Positions 6,754 to 14,416 are shown, counted from the first letter of the stretch. The stretch: DNA of 36,105 nucleotides from Lachnospiraceae bacterium (GCA_017449485.1 JAFTFP010000041.1:1-36105); one strand, 5' to 3'. Numbers and translations: made by a program. Notes: generated by a model from the sequence alone, not told the origin.

Positions 6754-7509
6754 ATGCCGAGAGTTCCAAGGTTACACAGCACGGGCAATGTCTTCCACGT
6801 CATGCTCAGAGGAAACAATCGCCAGATTATTTTTGAAGATGAAGAGGATGCTCTGAAATTTCTCGAAACGCTGCACGAATGCAGAAATGCCAGCGAATGC
6901 GATATCTACGCATTTTGCCTGATGTCCAACCATATTCATCTGCTGATCCGGCCCGGGCGTGAGCCGCTGGGCAAGTTCATCCAGCGGACGGCGAGCAGGT
7001 ATGTGTACTGGTATAACGCAAAGCACGAGCGGGTCGGGCATCTGTTTCAGGGGCGCTACCGCAGTGAGCCGATTCACAGCGACCGGCAGTTTCTGAGTGT
7101 GCTGCGGTACATTATTCAGAATCCGATGAAAGCCGGGATTGAGGCAGCGCCGGGGCAATATCCGTGGAGCAGCTATCACAGCTATGCCGACAGGTGGGAT
7201 GGGATTACGACGACAGATTTTGCACTGAGCATGTTTCCGAAGCGCGCGGATCTGCTGGCTTTTCTTGCATATAAGGATGACTATGTCGGTATGGAAATGC
7301 CCGAGAAGAAAAGCCGCATCACGGACGAGCAGGCGATGCGGTATCTGAGACAGGTGGCGGACATCTCCACTTCGCATGATTTTCAGGCGTTGGACCGATG
7401 GGCACAGAAAAAGTCAGTGGTGAAACTGCGGGCAATGCATCTTTCCCTGGGGCAGATAGCGCGCGTGACAGGGTTGTCGAAATCGACGATCGGAAGGTGG
7501 ATCGATTAG
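6754..7509 (+). CDS. REP-associated tyrosine transposase (RAYT, Y1/HUH family)
   Basis: This 251-aa single-strand DNA nuclease/transposase is related to IS200/IS605 TnpA. The HUH-type metal motif is SNHIHLLI (58-65; His60 and His62), and the likely nucleophile is Tyr119 in LRYIIQNPMKAG (117-128). Other family landmarks are MLRGNNRQIIF (17-27) and GHLFQGRYRSEPI (95-107). A C-terminal helix-turn-helix (about 224-251, SLGQIARVTGLSKSTIGRWID) could recognise DNA. The ATG at 6754 follows AAAGGAGG. No IS ends are seen, as expected for domesticated RAYTs. A truncated REP starts at the base after the stop codon and three full tandem copies follow. All 14 full REPs lie within about 7 kb on either side. 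RAYTs are believed to generate and maintain such REPs. Confidence 0.93.
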   Translation: MPRVPRLHSTGNVFHVMLRGNNRQIIFEDEEDALKFLETLHECRNASECDIYAFCLMSNHIHLLIRPGREPLGKFIQRTASRYVYWYNAKHERVGHLFQGRYRSEPIHSDRQFLSVLRYIIQNPMKAGIEAAPGQYPWSSYHSYADRWDGITTTDFALSMFPKRADLLAFLAYKDDYVGMEMPEKKSRITDEQAMRYLRQVADISTSHDFQALDRWAQKKSVVKLRAMHLSLGQIARVTGLSKSTIGRWID

Positions 7510-7612
7510 TGGGACGGTAGTGGGACGGTGCTCTGTCCCCTCGTCCCATTTGTGGGACGGTGCTCTGTCCCCTCGTCCCATTTGTGGGACGGTGCTCTGT
7601 CCCCTCGTCCCA
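7510..7612 (+). repeat. Tandem REP array behind the RAYT gene
   Basis: A short left-arm fragment (7510-7520) is followed by three identical full copies at 7521-7548, 7553-7580 and 7585-7612. They are joined by TTTG, giving a 32-bp period. Arms are perfect (TGGGACG/CGTCCCA). The array starts at the base after the RAYT stop codon and ends 3 bp before an ATGTACA palindrome. Confidence 0.95.
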
Positions 7613-7615
7613 TTT

Positions 7616-7635
7616 ATGTACAAAAAAATGTACAT
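7616..7635. repeat. ATGTACA companion palindrome after the REP array
   Basis: ATGTACA and TGTACAT arms surround six A residues. It follows the last tandem REP after TTT, the same arrangement as at 2370-2389. A GATAAT at 7645-7650 could be a -10 for the downstream exonuclease, but the spacing to TGTACA is not standard. Confidence 0.6.
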
Positions 7636-7794
7636 GGCATGTGCGATAATAGGAACATGAGGAGGTCACCTGAGCCGGGACAGCCGTGTTGAAGCAGCTA
7701 AGTTGAGACAGCCATGAACAGACAGCAAAGGTGCGGCATCAGTACTTACATCAAAGGAAAGGCAGCGTCCGGCGGACTACAGAAGGAGGCAGCG

Positions 7795-8445
7795 ATGAAA
7801 AGAATTTTTGTGGATCTGGAAATGCATCCGATTGAAAGGCATCACAGGGACAAGCGCAGAATCTGCGCGACAGAAACAATTGAAATCGGTGCCGTCATGC
7901 TGGACGAGAACAACAGGGAGATCTCCTCGTTTTGTGAATATGTAAGGCCTGCCTATACATCCACCATCTATCCGCAGTACGAACAGCTGACCGGCATCAG
8001 CTACGATATGGTGGAATCAGCGGGCTCTTTTGAAGAGGTGCTGGGGCGTTTCCTGGACTGGTGCGGTGAGGATTACTGCATCTATTCCTGGAGCGAGAAT
8101 GATCTGATTCAGATCCGGCAGGAGGCACAGCTGAAGGGCATTCCGGTAACCGGTGTCCTCGCCCGCCTGCTCTCTCACTGGGTCGATTATCAGCAGGAAT
8201 TCGATGAGCTGCTCGGGATCACGCGCTCGATGAGCCTGAAGGAGGCAGTGCGTCTGGGCGGGCTGGATTTTGACGGACGGGCGCATGACGGACTGATCGA
8301 TGCGCGGAATACCGGGAATCTGTTCCGGTCTCTGCAGGATGAGAATACAGTGCGGTGGCTGCGCGGGAGTGTGTCGGTCAGCGATGAGCCGCTGGAATTC
8401 AGTCTGGGAGACATCTTCAATTTCGGAGAGCTTGTGTTCGCGTGA
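7795..8445 (+). CDS. DEDDh-type 3'-5' exonuclease domain protein
   Basis: This 216-aa protein has the DnaQ/RNase H-like exonuclease fold. The four acidic residues and the histidine are visible: Asp7 and Glu9 in FVDLEMHP, Asp103 in SWSENDLIQI, His164 and Asp169 in RAHDGLIDARNT. It probably degrades DNA or RNA 3' ends with two metal ions. The relation is closer to stand-alone KapD/ERI-like exonucleases than to polymerase proofreading subunits, judged only from the compact length and the Ile/Leu-rich final helix. The ATG at 7795 has GAAGGAGG 6 nt upstream; an in-frame ATG at 7714 lacks one. The 182-bp upstream stretch holds no other gene; it contains two related motifs, GGGACAGCCGTG and GAGACAGCCATG. 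Confidence 0.88.
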   Translation: MKRIFVDLEMHPIERHHRDKRRICATETIEIGAVMLDENNREISSFCEYVRPAYTSTIYPQYEQLTGISYDMVESAGSFEEVLGRFLDWCGEDYCIYSWSENDLIQIRQEAQLKGIPVTGVLARLLSHWVDYQQEFDELLGITRSMSLKEAVRLGGLDFDGRAHDGLIDARNTGNLFRSLQDENTVRWLRGSVSVSDEPLEFSLGDIFNFGELVFA

Positions 8446-8484
8446 TCTCCTGCTCTGCGCCGCTTACCTGCCCTGTTTCCTTTC

Positions 8485-9117
8485 CTATTTCAGCTTTTTG
8501 TAACCGCAGTCGCAGTATGGGCCGCCGGATGCCAGCGTGTATTCTCTCACGAAGTGGGATGCACCGCCGGCTTCGCTCATTGTATAGTCCAGCCTGCACA
8601 TCGCCGGGACGAGGTCATAGAGTCCCAGTCTTTTCATAAGCACACAGATGCCGCAAGCTGTAAATCTTGCCTCGTAGCCGCTGCCGTCCTCATAAGGCAG
8701 GTAGTCCATATTCCAGGAGTAGGGGTTCCGGTCCGCTGCGCGCAGCGCCTGTGCTTTCTTCATACCCTCCAGGTCCTTGTCCGAGAATTTCTTCTTTCCG
8801 CTCATCCGGCAGAAGGCTTTCATCGACCCTGTCATCATCGATTCGCGGTAGTAAATGGTTGCCTGCTCGACAGTAGGCCTTTTCGGCATGTTCAGAATGA
8901 AGCTAGACAGCATGGCGCAGTTGACCAGGTTCATCTTGAACCGGTCGCCCTTCTCGAATTCCGGCACGGACGCGATGATCTCCCTGTACTTCCGATGTGC
9001 CTTCCGGGTGATCTCCTTTGCTGCCGCCTGATCATAGTGCAGAACAGAGGTCAGATTGCGTCTGAAGGATTGTGAAAACAGCAGCCACATGCCTGCCGGC
9101 ATTCCAGTGTAGTTCAA
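8485..9117 (-). CDS. L-2-amino-thiazoline-4-carboxylate hydrolase family protein
   Basis: This 210-aa protein has the ATC-hydrolase-like fold. The best visible landmark is the C-terminal Cys/Gly-rich REYTLASGGPYCDCGYKK segment (about 191-208), preceded by GASHFV and a predominantly helical N-terminal half. Characterised members hydrolyse L-ATC to N-carbamoyl-L-cysteine on the way to cysteine; the family is broader, so the substrate here is uncertain. I chose the TTG at 9115-9117 because AGGAGG lies 9 nt upstream; the first in-frame ATG (9100-9102) has no such site. The gene is monocistronic with a near-consensus promoter at 9200-9227. Confidence 0.8.
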   Translation of the reverse strand: MNYTGMPAGMWLLFSQSFRRNLTSVLHYDQAAAKEITRKAHRKYREIIASVPEFEKGDRFKMNLVNCAMLSSFILNMPKRPTVEQATIYYRESMMTGSMKAFCRMSGKKKFSDKDLEGMKKAQALRAADRNPYSWNMDYLPYEDGSGYEARFTACGICVLMKRLGLYDLVPAMCRLDYTMSEAGGASHFVREYTLASGGPYCDCGYKKLK

Positions 9118-9199
9118 GGTAAGTCCCCTCCTGGGTGGTGTAGAGCGACCGGCTTGGAGTTTATGCAGCCGGCCGCGGGTTAGTATTAACTACCTCTGA

Positions 9200-9227
9200 A
9201 TTATACCTGAATCCGCGCCGCTTTCAA
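9200..9227 (-). promoter_or_regulatory. Promoter of the ATC-hydrolase-like gene
   Basis: On the minus strand TTGAAA (9222-9227) and a perfect TATAAT (9200-9205) are separated by 16 bp. It lies 83 bp upstream of the TTG start. Confidence 0.7.
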
Positions 9228-9260
9228 GGTTTTCGTGAGAGACAGAGTAAGACAAGGAAA

Positions 9261-9336
9261 TGGGACGAGGGGACAGAGCACCGTCCCATTTTCAGTTTTT
9301 TCTGAAAATGAGACGGTGCTCTGTCCCCTCGTCTCA
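9261..9336. repeat. Inverted REP pair forming one long hairpin
   Basis: A minus-oriented copy (9261-9288, perfect CCC/GGG-type arms) faces a plus-oriented copy (9309-9336, TGAGACG/CGTCTCA arms). They are joined by TTTTCAG, six T residues and CTGAAAA. The whole forms a 35-bp stem with only two non-Watson-Crick positions. This is the only inverted copy in the window and resembles a bipartite REP element (BIME). It separates two divergently transcribed genes. Confidence 0.93.
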
Positions 9337-9345
9337 CCCAAATGG

Positions 9346-9373
9346 TGTACAATCTAATTATCAGAACTATACA
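9346..9373 (+). promoter_or_regulatory. Candidate promoter of the aldo/keto reductase gene
   Basis: TGTACA (9346-9351) and TATACA (9368-9373) are spaced by 16 bp, 20 bp before the start codon. The TGTACA resembles the half-site of the REP companion palindromes and lies 9 bp beyond a REP end. Match to consensus is moderate. Confidence 0.4.
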
Positions 9374-9393
9374 TACGCAGGAGGGTTGCTTTT

Positions 9394-10326
9394 ATGGAGT
9401 ACAGAACACTGGGAAAGACCGGCTTGAATGTGTCGGCGGTGGTGTATGGCGGAATTGTTTCTGCAGGTGTTTACGATGATCGTGTGTATCCGCAGTGGGG
9501 CCAGGAGGAGTCGGACAAGTACGTGGCCTGGGCTGTGGAGCAGGGAATTAATTATTTTGACGTAGCGCCGACCTATGGCAATGCGCAGGAGCAGCTGGGA
9601 AACTCGCTGGTCCCCTACCGCAATCAGATTAATCTGGCGTGCAAGACGAAGGAGCGCTCGCGGGAGGTCGCGGAGCGGGAGCTTGAAGAGTCCATGAAGC
9701 TGCTGCACACGGATCACTTTGAGGTGTATCAGCTGCATGTCGTGAAGTCCATGGAGGACGTGGAGGCGGCTTTTGCCCCGGGCGGCGTGATGGAGCTGAT
9801 GCGGGAGCTGAAAGAAAGCGGCGTGGCGAAGAATATCGGCTTCACCGCACACAGCGAGGCGGCTGGACTGGCCATGATCGAGAGGTATGATTTTGACACG
9901 GTCATGTTCCCGCTGAACTGGATGATGAATCTCGGGAAGGGCATGGGCAATGAGCTGCTGCGCAAGGCGAAGGAGCACGGCATGGGCGTGCTGGGCATGA
10001 AGTCCATGGTCGAGCGGAAGTGGCTCAGTCCTGAGGAGCGGTATTCGTCGCCCTATCCGAAGTCCTGGTGCAAGCCGATTGATGTGGAGGAGGAGGCTTT
10101 CGGCATGGCGGCCATGCGCTATGCGCTCTCCCTCGGTGCGGATGTTCTTGTGCCGCCCGGAAATTTTGCCAGCTTCCAGTTTGCGGTGGATCACATCGGG
10201 GCCTGCCTGGAGCAGCCCTACGCTGAGTGCGACGCACAGCTGCTGCGGGAGAAGCTGCCGGGCGTTGCTGGTCTGGAGTTCTATGATATACAACCGACTA
10301 TAACGCTTTCAAATTCCGTGAGCTGA
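9394..10326 (+). CDS. Aldo/keto reductase family oxidoreductase
   Basis: This 310-aa NAD(P)H-dependent (beta/alpha)8-barrel oxidoreductase shows the AKR tetrad: Asp56 and Tyr61 in YFDVAPTYGNAQ, Lys84 in LACKTKER, and His115 in YQLHVV. The N-terminal YRTLGKTGLNVSAVVYGG is typical of the YghZ/IolS-like branch. It probably reduces aldehydes or ketones in the cytosol. It lacks the C-terminal ferredoxin-like domain found in many clostridial AKRs. The ATG has AGGAGG 9 nt upstream. An MBL-fold gene follows 73 bp downstream on the same strand with a REP copy between them, so they may be co-transcribed. The substrate is unknown. Confidence 0.9.
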   Translation: MEYRTLGKTGLNVSAVVYGGIVSAGVYDDRVYPQWGQEESDKYVAWAVEQGINYFDVAPTYGNAQEQLGNSLVPYRNQINLACKTKERSREVAERELEESMKLLHTDHFEVYQLHVVKSMEDVEAAFAPGGVMELMRELKESGVAKNIGFTAHSEAAGLAMIERYDFDTVMFPLNWMMNLGKGMGNELLRKAKEHGMGVLGMKSMVERKWLSPEERYSSPYPKSWCKPIDVEEEAFGMAAMRYALSLGADVLVPPGNFASFQFAVDHIGACLEQPYAECDAQLLREKLPGVAGLEFYDIQPTITLSNSVS

Positions 10327-10348
10327 GAAGCGTGAATGGCAATGGGAA

Positions 10349-10376
10349 TGGGACGGTGCTCTGTCCCCTCGTCCCA
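10349..10376 (+). repeat. REP copy between the reductase and MBL-fold genes
   Basis: A full copy with perfect TGGGACG/CGTCCCA arms begins 22 bp after the reductase stop and ends 8 bp before the AAAGGAG of the next gene. A hairpin here could shape differential expression of the two genes. Confidence 0.93.
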
Positions 10377-10399
10377 CTTTTTTTAAAGGAGTGTGAAAG

Positions 10400-11089
10400 A
10401 TGGCTGAATGTATCCAGATTAATAAGAAGACCTGGCGGATTGAAGACGGGCATGTGCGGTTTCTGTTGTTGTGCGGAACCGAGAAGGCAGCGCTGGTCGA
10501 TACCGGTATGACAACCAGGGACGCGCGTCAGATTGCGGAGAAGCTGACAGATCTTCCACTGATCCTGATCAATACGCATGCGGACCCGGATCACATTGCC
10601 GGGAATCCGGCTTTTGACACGTTCTATATGAGCCCCGCTGAGGAGGAGAATTACAGGGCAAAAGGCGGCGCCGGCAACTTCATCCCGATCAGGGAAGGCG
10701 ATGTGATCGATCTGGGCGGGCGGCCGCTGCGGATCATTGACATTCCGGGGCACACGCCGGGGAGCATCGCGATTCTCGATGAAACAAACCGCGTGCTGAT
10801 CAGCGGCGATTCGGTGCAGGACGGCAACATTTTCATGTTCGGGAAGTTCCGGAATCTGGATCTGTTTATGGAGAGCATGCGGCATCTTCGTGAGTACGAT
10901 GGTCTGTACGACGAGATTTATCCGATGCACGGGTCGTTCCCGGTGGGGCCTGAACTGATCCCGCAGCTGATCGAAGGTGCGCAGCAGATCAAGGCCGGCA
11001 CAGCGTCGTATACGCCGGAGAGCCGCTTCGGGATGGAAATTGCGCTCTACCGTTTCCCTTACGCAGGATTTCTGTGTGATCTGCCATAA
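10400..11089 (+). CDS. MBL-fold metallo-hydrolase with a variant metal motif
   Basis: This 229-aa metallo-beta-lactamase-fold hydrolase has NTHADPDHIAGN (58-69) where the canonical motif is HxHxDH; the second histidine is Asp62 here, while His60, Asp64 and His65 are kept. The remaining ligands are present: His118 in GHTPGSI, Asp137 in ISGDSVQ, His177 in PMHGSF. It could hydrolyse a thioester, lactone or phosphoester; the altered motif may change the metal used or occupancy of one site. The ATG at 10400 has AAAGGAG 8 nt upstream. It is probably co-transcribed with the upstream reductase. A REP copy begins 3 bp after the stop. Confidence 0.87.
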   Translation: MAECIQINKKTWRIEDGHVRFLLLCGTEKAALVDTGMTTRDARQIAEKLTDLPLILINTHADPDHIAGNPAFDTFYMSPAEEENYRAKGGAGNFIPIREGDVIDLGGRPLRIIDIPGHTPGSIAILDETNRVLISGDSVQDGNIFMFGKFRNLDLFMESMRHLREYDGLYDEIYPMHGSFPVGPELIPQLIEGAQQIKAGTASYTPESRFGMEIALYRFPYAGFLCDLP

Positions 11090-11092
11090 AAA

Positions 11093-11120
11093 TGGGACGA
11101 TGCTCTGTCCCCTCGTCCCA
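11093..11120 (+). repeat. REP copy just past the MBL-fold stop codon
   Basis: A full copy with perfect arms and the GACGAT variant at the start of the centre. It starts 3 bp after the TAA of the MBL-fold gene. Confidence 0.93.
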
Positions 11121-11141
11121 TTCGCTAAAAGCATTGAAAAA

Positions 11142-11163
11142 AGGGCGCTTCGGCGCCCTTTTT
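11142..11163. terminator. Rho-independent terminator between convergent genes
   Basis: AGGGCGC (11142-11148), a TTCG tetraloop and GCGCCCT (11153-11159) are flanked by an A tract on the left and a T tract on the right. It terminates the plus-strand MBL-fold gene and can work for the minus-strand MATE gene. REP copies flank it on both sides. Confidence 0.9.
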
Positions 11164-11182
11164 CTTATGCAGATTCTAAAAA

Positions 11183-11221
11183 TGGGACGGTGCTCTGTCC
11201 CCTCGTCCCACCCTCGTCCCA
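11183..11221 (+). repeat. REP copy plus right-end fragment before the MATE stop codon
   Basis: A full copy (11183-11210) is followed by an extra CCTCGTCCCA right-end fragment (to 11221). The fragment ends 2 bp before the MATE stop codon at 11224. Confidence 0.9.
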
Positions 11222-11223
11222 CT

Positions 11224-12666
11224 TTAATCGGCGACGATGTTCTTGACCCAGCTGCCGCGTTTGATGAGGATAAGGCCGAGCACGGTCTTAATGGCGTCGG
11301 TCATGCAGATGATGAGGAAGATGCCGCGGATGTCCATGTCGGTGTAACGGGTAAGGACATAGGCGAGAGGCATGCAGATCACCCACATGAAGCAGCTGTC
11401 AAACAGGAAGGTGATGAGGGTCTTGCCGCCGCTGCGCAGGATGAAGTAGGACACGTTGGCCACGCTCATGAAGGGCGTGGTGATGGCGATGATGCGGATC
11501 ATCTCACTCGCAAGCTGGCGGATTTCCGGCTCAGTGTTGTAAATGTTCGGCACAAAAGGCGCCGCGATGAACAGGAGCGTTCCCATGACGAAGGTCGTCG
11601 CAACGGACAGGCAGGCGATGCGCCATGCACTGCGGCGCGCGCTGACAAGCCGGTTGGCGCCGAGCTCCTGCCCGGTAATGATGCCCGACGACACGCCGAT
11701 CGAGAAGAAGATCTCGTTGAAAATCTGCGAGATCGTGTTGGCGATGTTCAGCGCCGCGATGACTTCGATGCCGCGCACGGAATAGGCCTGCATCAGCGAT
11801 GCCTGCCCCATGGACCATAAGAATTCATTGGCAAAAAGCGGCGCAGACTTCGACAAAATCGGCCAGATCATGTCCTTCGGAATCCTGAAGTTCTTATAAA
11901 GTCCTGTGAAAAAGCCATATTTTGCCTGATCCCTGTGTCCCTTGATCATAACAATGCCAGTCTCGACAAAACGCGACAGCACCGTCGCAATCGCCGCGCC
12001 GGCGACGCCCAGCCGCGGGAAGCCCAGCAGACCGAAAATCAGCAGCGCATTGAAAATGAAGTTCACGATCATCGCCGTGATGCTCGCGATCATTGGCAGC
12101 GTCGTCTGGCCGGATTCGCGCATGGCGCCGGCGTAGACCTGCGTCAGGCCGAACGGGAAGAGGCCGACCAGCATGATGGCCAGATAAGTCCGGGCCAGCT
12201 CCATGGTGGTCGCGCGGTCCGCCGCGGCCGTGTCCGCTGCGATATACGAGCCGATCAGCTGCGGGCCCAGCGTCAGGAAGACCAGCAGCGCGCCGGTGCA
12301 GATCAGGCCGGCCACAATCAGCTTGAACCGGATCGTGTGCCGCACGCCCTCGAGATCACCTTTGCCAAAATACTGCGTGCTGAAGATGCCGGCACCCGAG
12401 AGGGCTCCGAAGATGCACAGATAGAAGACGAACATCAGCTGGTTGACGATGGCCACCGCCGACATCGGCAGCGTGCCCAGGCGCCCCACCATGACGTTGT
12501 CCAATAGACCCACCACGTTGGAGAGCGTGTTCTGGATCACCATCGGAACGACGATCATGAATACCCGGGAGTAGAAATCCCGCTCGCCGATGATGCATTC
12601 GCGGATATTCAGTTTGTAAGCAAGCGCTTCCTCGCGCGTCATAGATGTTTCGTGTGCCGGTAACAT
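11224..12666 (-). CDS. MATE-family efflux transporter (first of two)
   Basis: This 480-aa multidrug/toxic-compound exporter of the MATE superfamily probably has 12 membrane helices and exchanges Na+ or H+ for a drug or metabolite. Typical features are the first-helix segment with PMVIQNTLSNVVGLLDNVMVGRLG and the repeat of this pattern in the second half (WPILSKSAPLFANEFLWSMG). A long cytosolic-looking N-terminal stretch of about 35 residues precedes it. I chose the ATG at 12664-12666 (AGAGGA 7 nt upstream); a longer frame to 12729 merely translates REP sequence. REP copies bracket the gene on both sides. It differs clearly from the second MATE gene at 14417-15799. Confidence 0.9.
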   Translation of the reverse strand: MLPAHETSMTREEALAYKLNIRECIIGERDFYSRVFMIVVPMVIQNTLSNVVGLLDNVMVGRLGTLPMSAVAIVNQLMFVFYLCIFGALSGAGIFSTQYFGKGDLEGVRHTIRFKLIVAGLICTGALLVFLTLGPQLIGSYIAADTAAADRATTMELARTYLAIMLVGLFPFGLTQVYAGAMRESGQTTLPMIASITAMIVNFIFNALLIFGLLGFPRLGVAGAAIATVLSRFVETGIVMIKGHRDQAKYGFFTGLYKNFRIPKDMIWPILSKSAPLFANEFLWSMGQASLMQAYSVRGIEVIAALNIANTISQIFNEIFFSIGVSSGIITGQELGANRLVSARRSAWRIACLSVATTFVMGTLLFIAAPFVPNIYNTEPEIRQLASEMIRIIAITTPFMSVANVSYFILRSGGKTLITFLFDSCFMWVICMPLAYVLTRYTDMDIRGIFLIICMTDAIKTVLGLILIKRGSWVKNIVAD

Positions 12667-12681
12667 AATACTTCCTCTTTG

Positions 12682-12709
12682 TGGGACGATGCTCTGTCCC
12701 CTCGTCCCA
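12682..12709 (+). repeat. REP copy upstream of the MATE gene
   Basis: A full copy with perfect arms and the GACGAT variant. It lies 15 bp upstream of the MATE start codon, so it would be in the 5' leader or overlap the promoter. Confidence 0.92.
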
Positions 12710-12733
12710 CTTAAACTTCCAAAAGACATAGAG

Positions 12734-12771
12734 AGGCCGTCTGCCCACAGATTTCGTGATTCAGACGGCCT
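12734..12771. terminator. Hairpin between two REP copies
   Basis: AGGCCGTCTG (12734-12743) and CAGACGGCCT (12762-12771) form a perfect 10-bp stem with an 18-nt loop. No T tract follows on either strand, so it may be a weak terminator or processing site between trpB and the MATE gene. Confidence 0.5.
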
Positions 12772-12787
12772 TCAACATTTCATAACA

Positions 12788-12815
12788 TGGGACGATGCTC
12801 TGTCCCCTCGTCCCA
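12788..12815 (+). repeat. Rightmost REP copy, past the trpB stop codon
   Basis: A full copy with perfect arms and the GACGAT variant, 23 bp beyond the trpB stop. A 6-bp stem (12820-12837) lies between. No further copies are seen in the rest of the window. Confidence 0.92.
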
Positions 12816-12838
12816 CTCGAATCTCCTCTTAGAGATTT

Positions 12839-14215
12839 TTAGAGACCCAGCTGGGGGATGGATGCAAAGCCTTTCTCCAGATCTGCATCGGTAGGGATGT
12901 AGTCTGTCATGGTGCCGTCGTTGTACTGTTCATAAGCCTTGAGGTCAAAGTAGCCGGTGCCGGTGAGGCCGAAGATGATGGTCTTCTCTTCGCCGGTCTC
13001 TTTGCACTTGAGGGCTTCGTCGATGGCTGCGCGGATCGCGTGGGAGGATTCCGGTGCGGGCAGGATGCCTTCAACGCGGGCAAACTGTTCTGCTGCTTCG
13101 AAGACGCTGGTCTGTTCCACGCTTCTGGCTTCTATATAGCCGTCTGCGTAAAGCTGGGACAGAACCGGGCTCATGCCGTGGTAGCGCAGGCCGCCGGCGT
13201 GGTTCGCCGAAGGAATGAAGTCGTGGCCCAGGGTGTACATCTTGGCCATCGGGCATACGCGTCCGGTGTCGCAGAAGTCGTATGCATACTTGCCTCTCGT
13301 GAAGCTCGGGCAGCTTGCCGGCTCGATCGCGATGATCTGATAGTCCGCCTCGCCGCGCAGCTTCTCGCCCATGAACGGGCTGATCAGGCCGCCCAGGTTG
13401 GAACCGCCGCCTGCGCAGCCGATGATGATGTCCGGCTTGATGCCGTACTTATCGCAGGCCGCCTTGGTCTCCAGACCGATGATGGACTGGTGCAGCAGAA
13501 CCTGGTTCAGCACGCTGCCCAGCTCGTAGCGGTAACCCGGTGTCGTGGTCGCAACTTCAACTGCCTCGGAAATCGCGCAGCCAAGAGAGCCGGTGGTGCC
13601 GGGATGCTCCGCGTTGATCTTGCGTCCGATCTCCGTATCCATGGAAGGCGAAGGCGTCACGTTTGCGCCATAGGTCCGCATGACCTCGCGGCGGAACGGC
13701 TTCTGCTCATAGGAAACCTTCACCATGTAAACCTTGCAGTCCAGCCCGAAATACGAGCAGGCCATCGAAAGCGCGGTGCCCCACTGTCCGGCGCCGGTCT
13801 CCGTCGTCACGCCCACAAGGCCCTGCTTCTTCGCATAGTACGCCTGCGCAATCGCGGAATTCAGCTTGTGCGAACCGGAGGTATTGTTGCCCTCGAACTT
13901 ATAGAAAATATGAGCCGGTGTGCCGAGCGCCTGCTCCAGGAATACCGCGTGAACCAGCGGCGACGGACGGTACATCTTATAGAAGTTCAGCACTTCCTCC
14001 GGAATCGGAATATATGCCGTCTCGTTGTCCAGCTCCTGACGGATCAGCTCGTCACAGAAAATCGGCTGCATGTCCTCAAACTTGAGCGGCTGCAGCGTGC
14101 CGGGATGGATCAGCGGCGCGGGCTTATTCTTCATATCCGCCCGGACGTTATACCAGGACGTAGGAATCTCCTGCTCTTCCAGATAGATCTTGTAAGGCAC
14201 TTCGATTTTGCTCAT
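12839..14215 (-). CDS. trpB: TrpB2-type tryptophan synthase beta chain
   Basis: This 458-aa PLP-dependent enzyme belongs to the TrpB2 (TrpB-like) branch, which joins indole and serine to make tryptophan without a dedicated TrpA contact. Features are GNNTSGSHKLNSA (109-121) with the PLP-lysine Lys117, the ETGAGQWG loop, the phosphate-binding GCAGGGSNLGG and a C-terminal GLTGTGYFD. The family-typical N-terminal extension (about 80 residues before RPSPLVHA) is present. I chose the ATG at 14213-14215 because AGGAAGGA sits about 7 nt upstream; an ATG 21 nt further out overlaps that site. No other trp gene is near, so it may salvage indole, common in gut bacteria. The 200-bp upstream region has a TATAAT near 14293 without a good -35. 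Confidence 0.92.
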   Translation of the reverse strand: MSKIEVPYKIYLEEQEIPTSWYNVRADMKNKPAPLIHPGTLQPLKFEDMQPIFCDELIRQELDNETAYIPIPEEVLNFYKMYRPSPLVHAVFLEQALGTPAHIFYKFEGNNTSGSHKLNSAIAQAYYAKKQGLVGVTTETGAGQWGTALSMACSYFGLDCKVYMVKVSYEQKPFRREVMRTYGANVTPSPSMDTEIGRKINAEHPGTTGSLGCAISEAVEVATTTPGYRYELGSVLNQVLLHQSIIGLETKAACDKYGIKPDIIIGCAGGGSNLGGLISPFMGEKLRGEADYQIIAIEPASCPSFTRGKYAYDFCDTGRVCPMAKMYTLGHDFIPSANHAGGLRYHGMSPVLSQLYADGYIEARSVEQTSVFEAAEQFARVEGILPAPESSHAIRAAIDEALKCKETGEEKTIIFGLTGTGYFDLKAYEQYNDGTMTDYIPTDADLEKGFASIPQLGL

Positions 14216-14416
14216 AACTTTTTCCTTCCTCTCCATTTTTTTCGGAATATCCTTGATTCCGTTACCGTCAAGACTACCACATTACCCGATTATACTTCAA
14301 GTAGATATCTTCATTCATTCAAGGCCGAAATCCCGTGTGATATCCGCCCTGACCGGGCAAAATCCGGCTCGCGTTCAACGTTTTCTGCCGAATTCGTCCG
14401 CATCCGTGCCGGCCGC

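Noticed and set aside
7521..7612. The three tandem REPs as a CRISPR array
   Set aside because: The period is 32 bp with a constant TTTG between units, so there are no variable spacers, and no cas gene is present.
7319..7669. Minus-strand frames made of repeated GTRGQSTVPQM-like peptides
   Set aside because: They are translations of the tandem REP copies. The same artefact extends the frames of the MazG-like and MATE genes.
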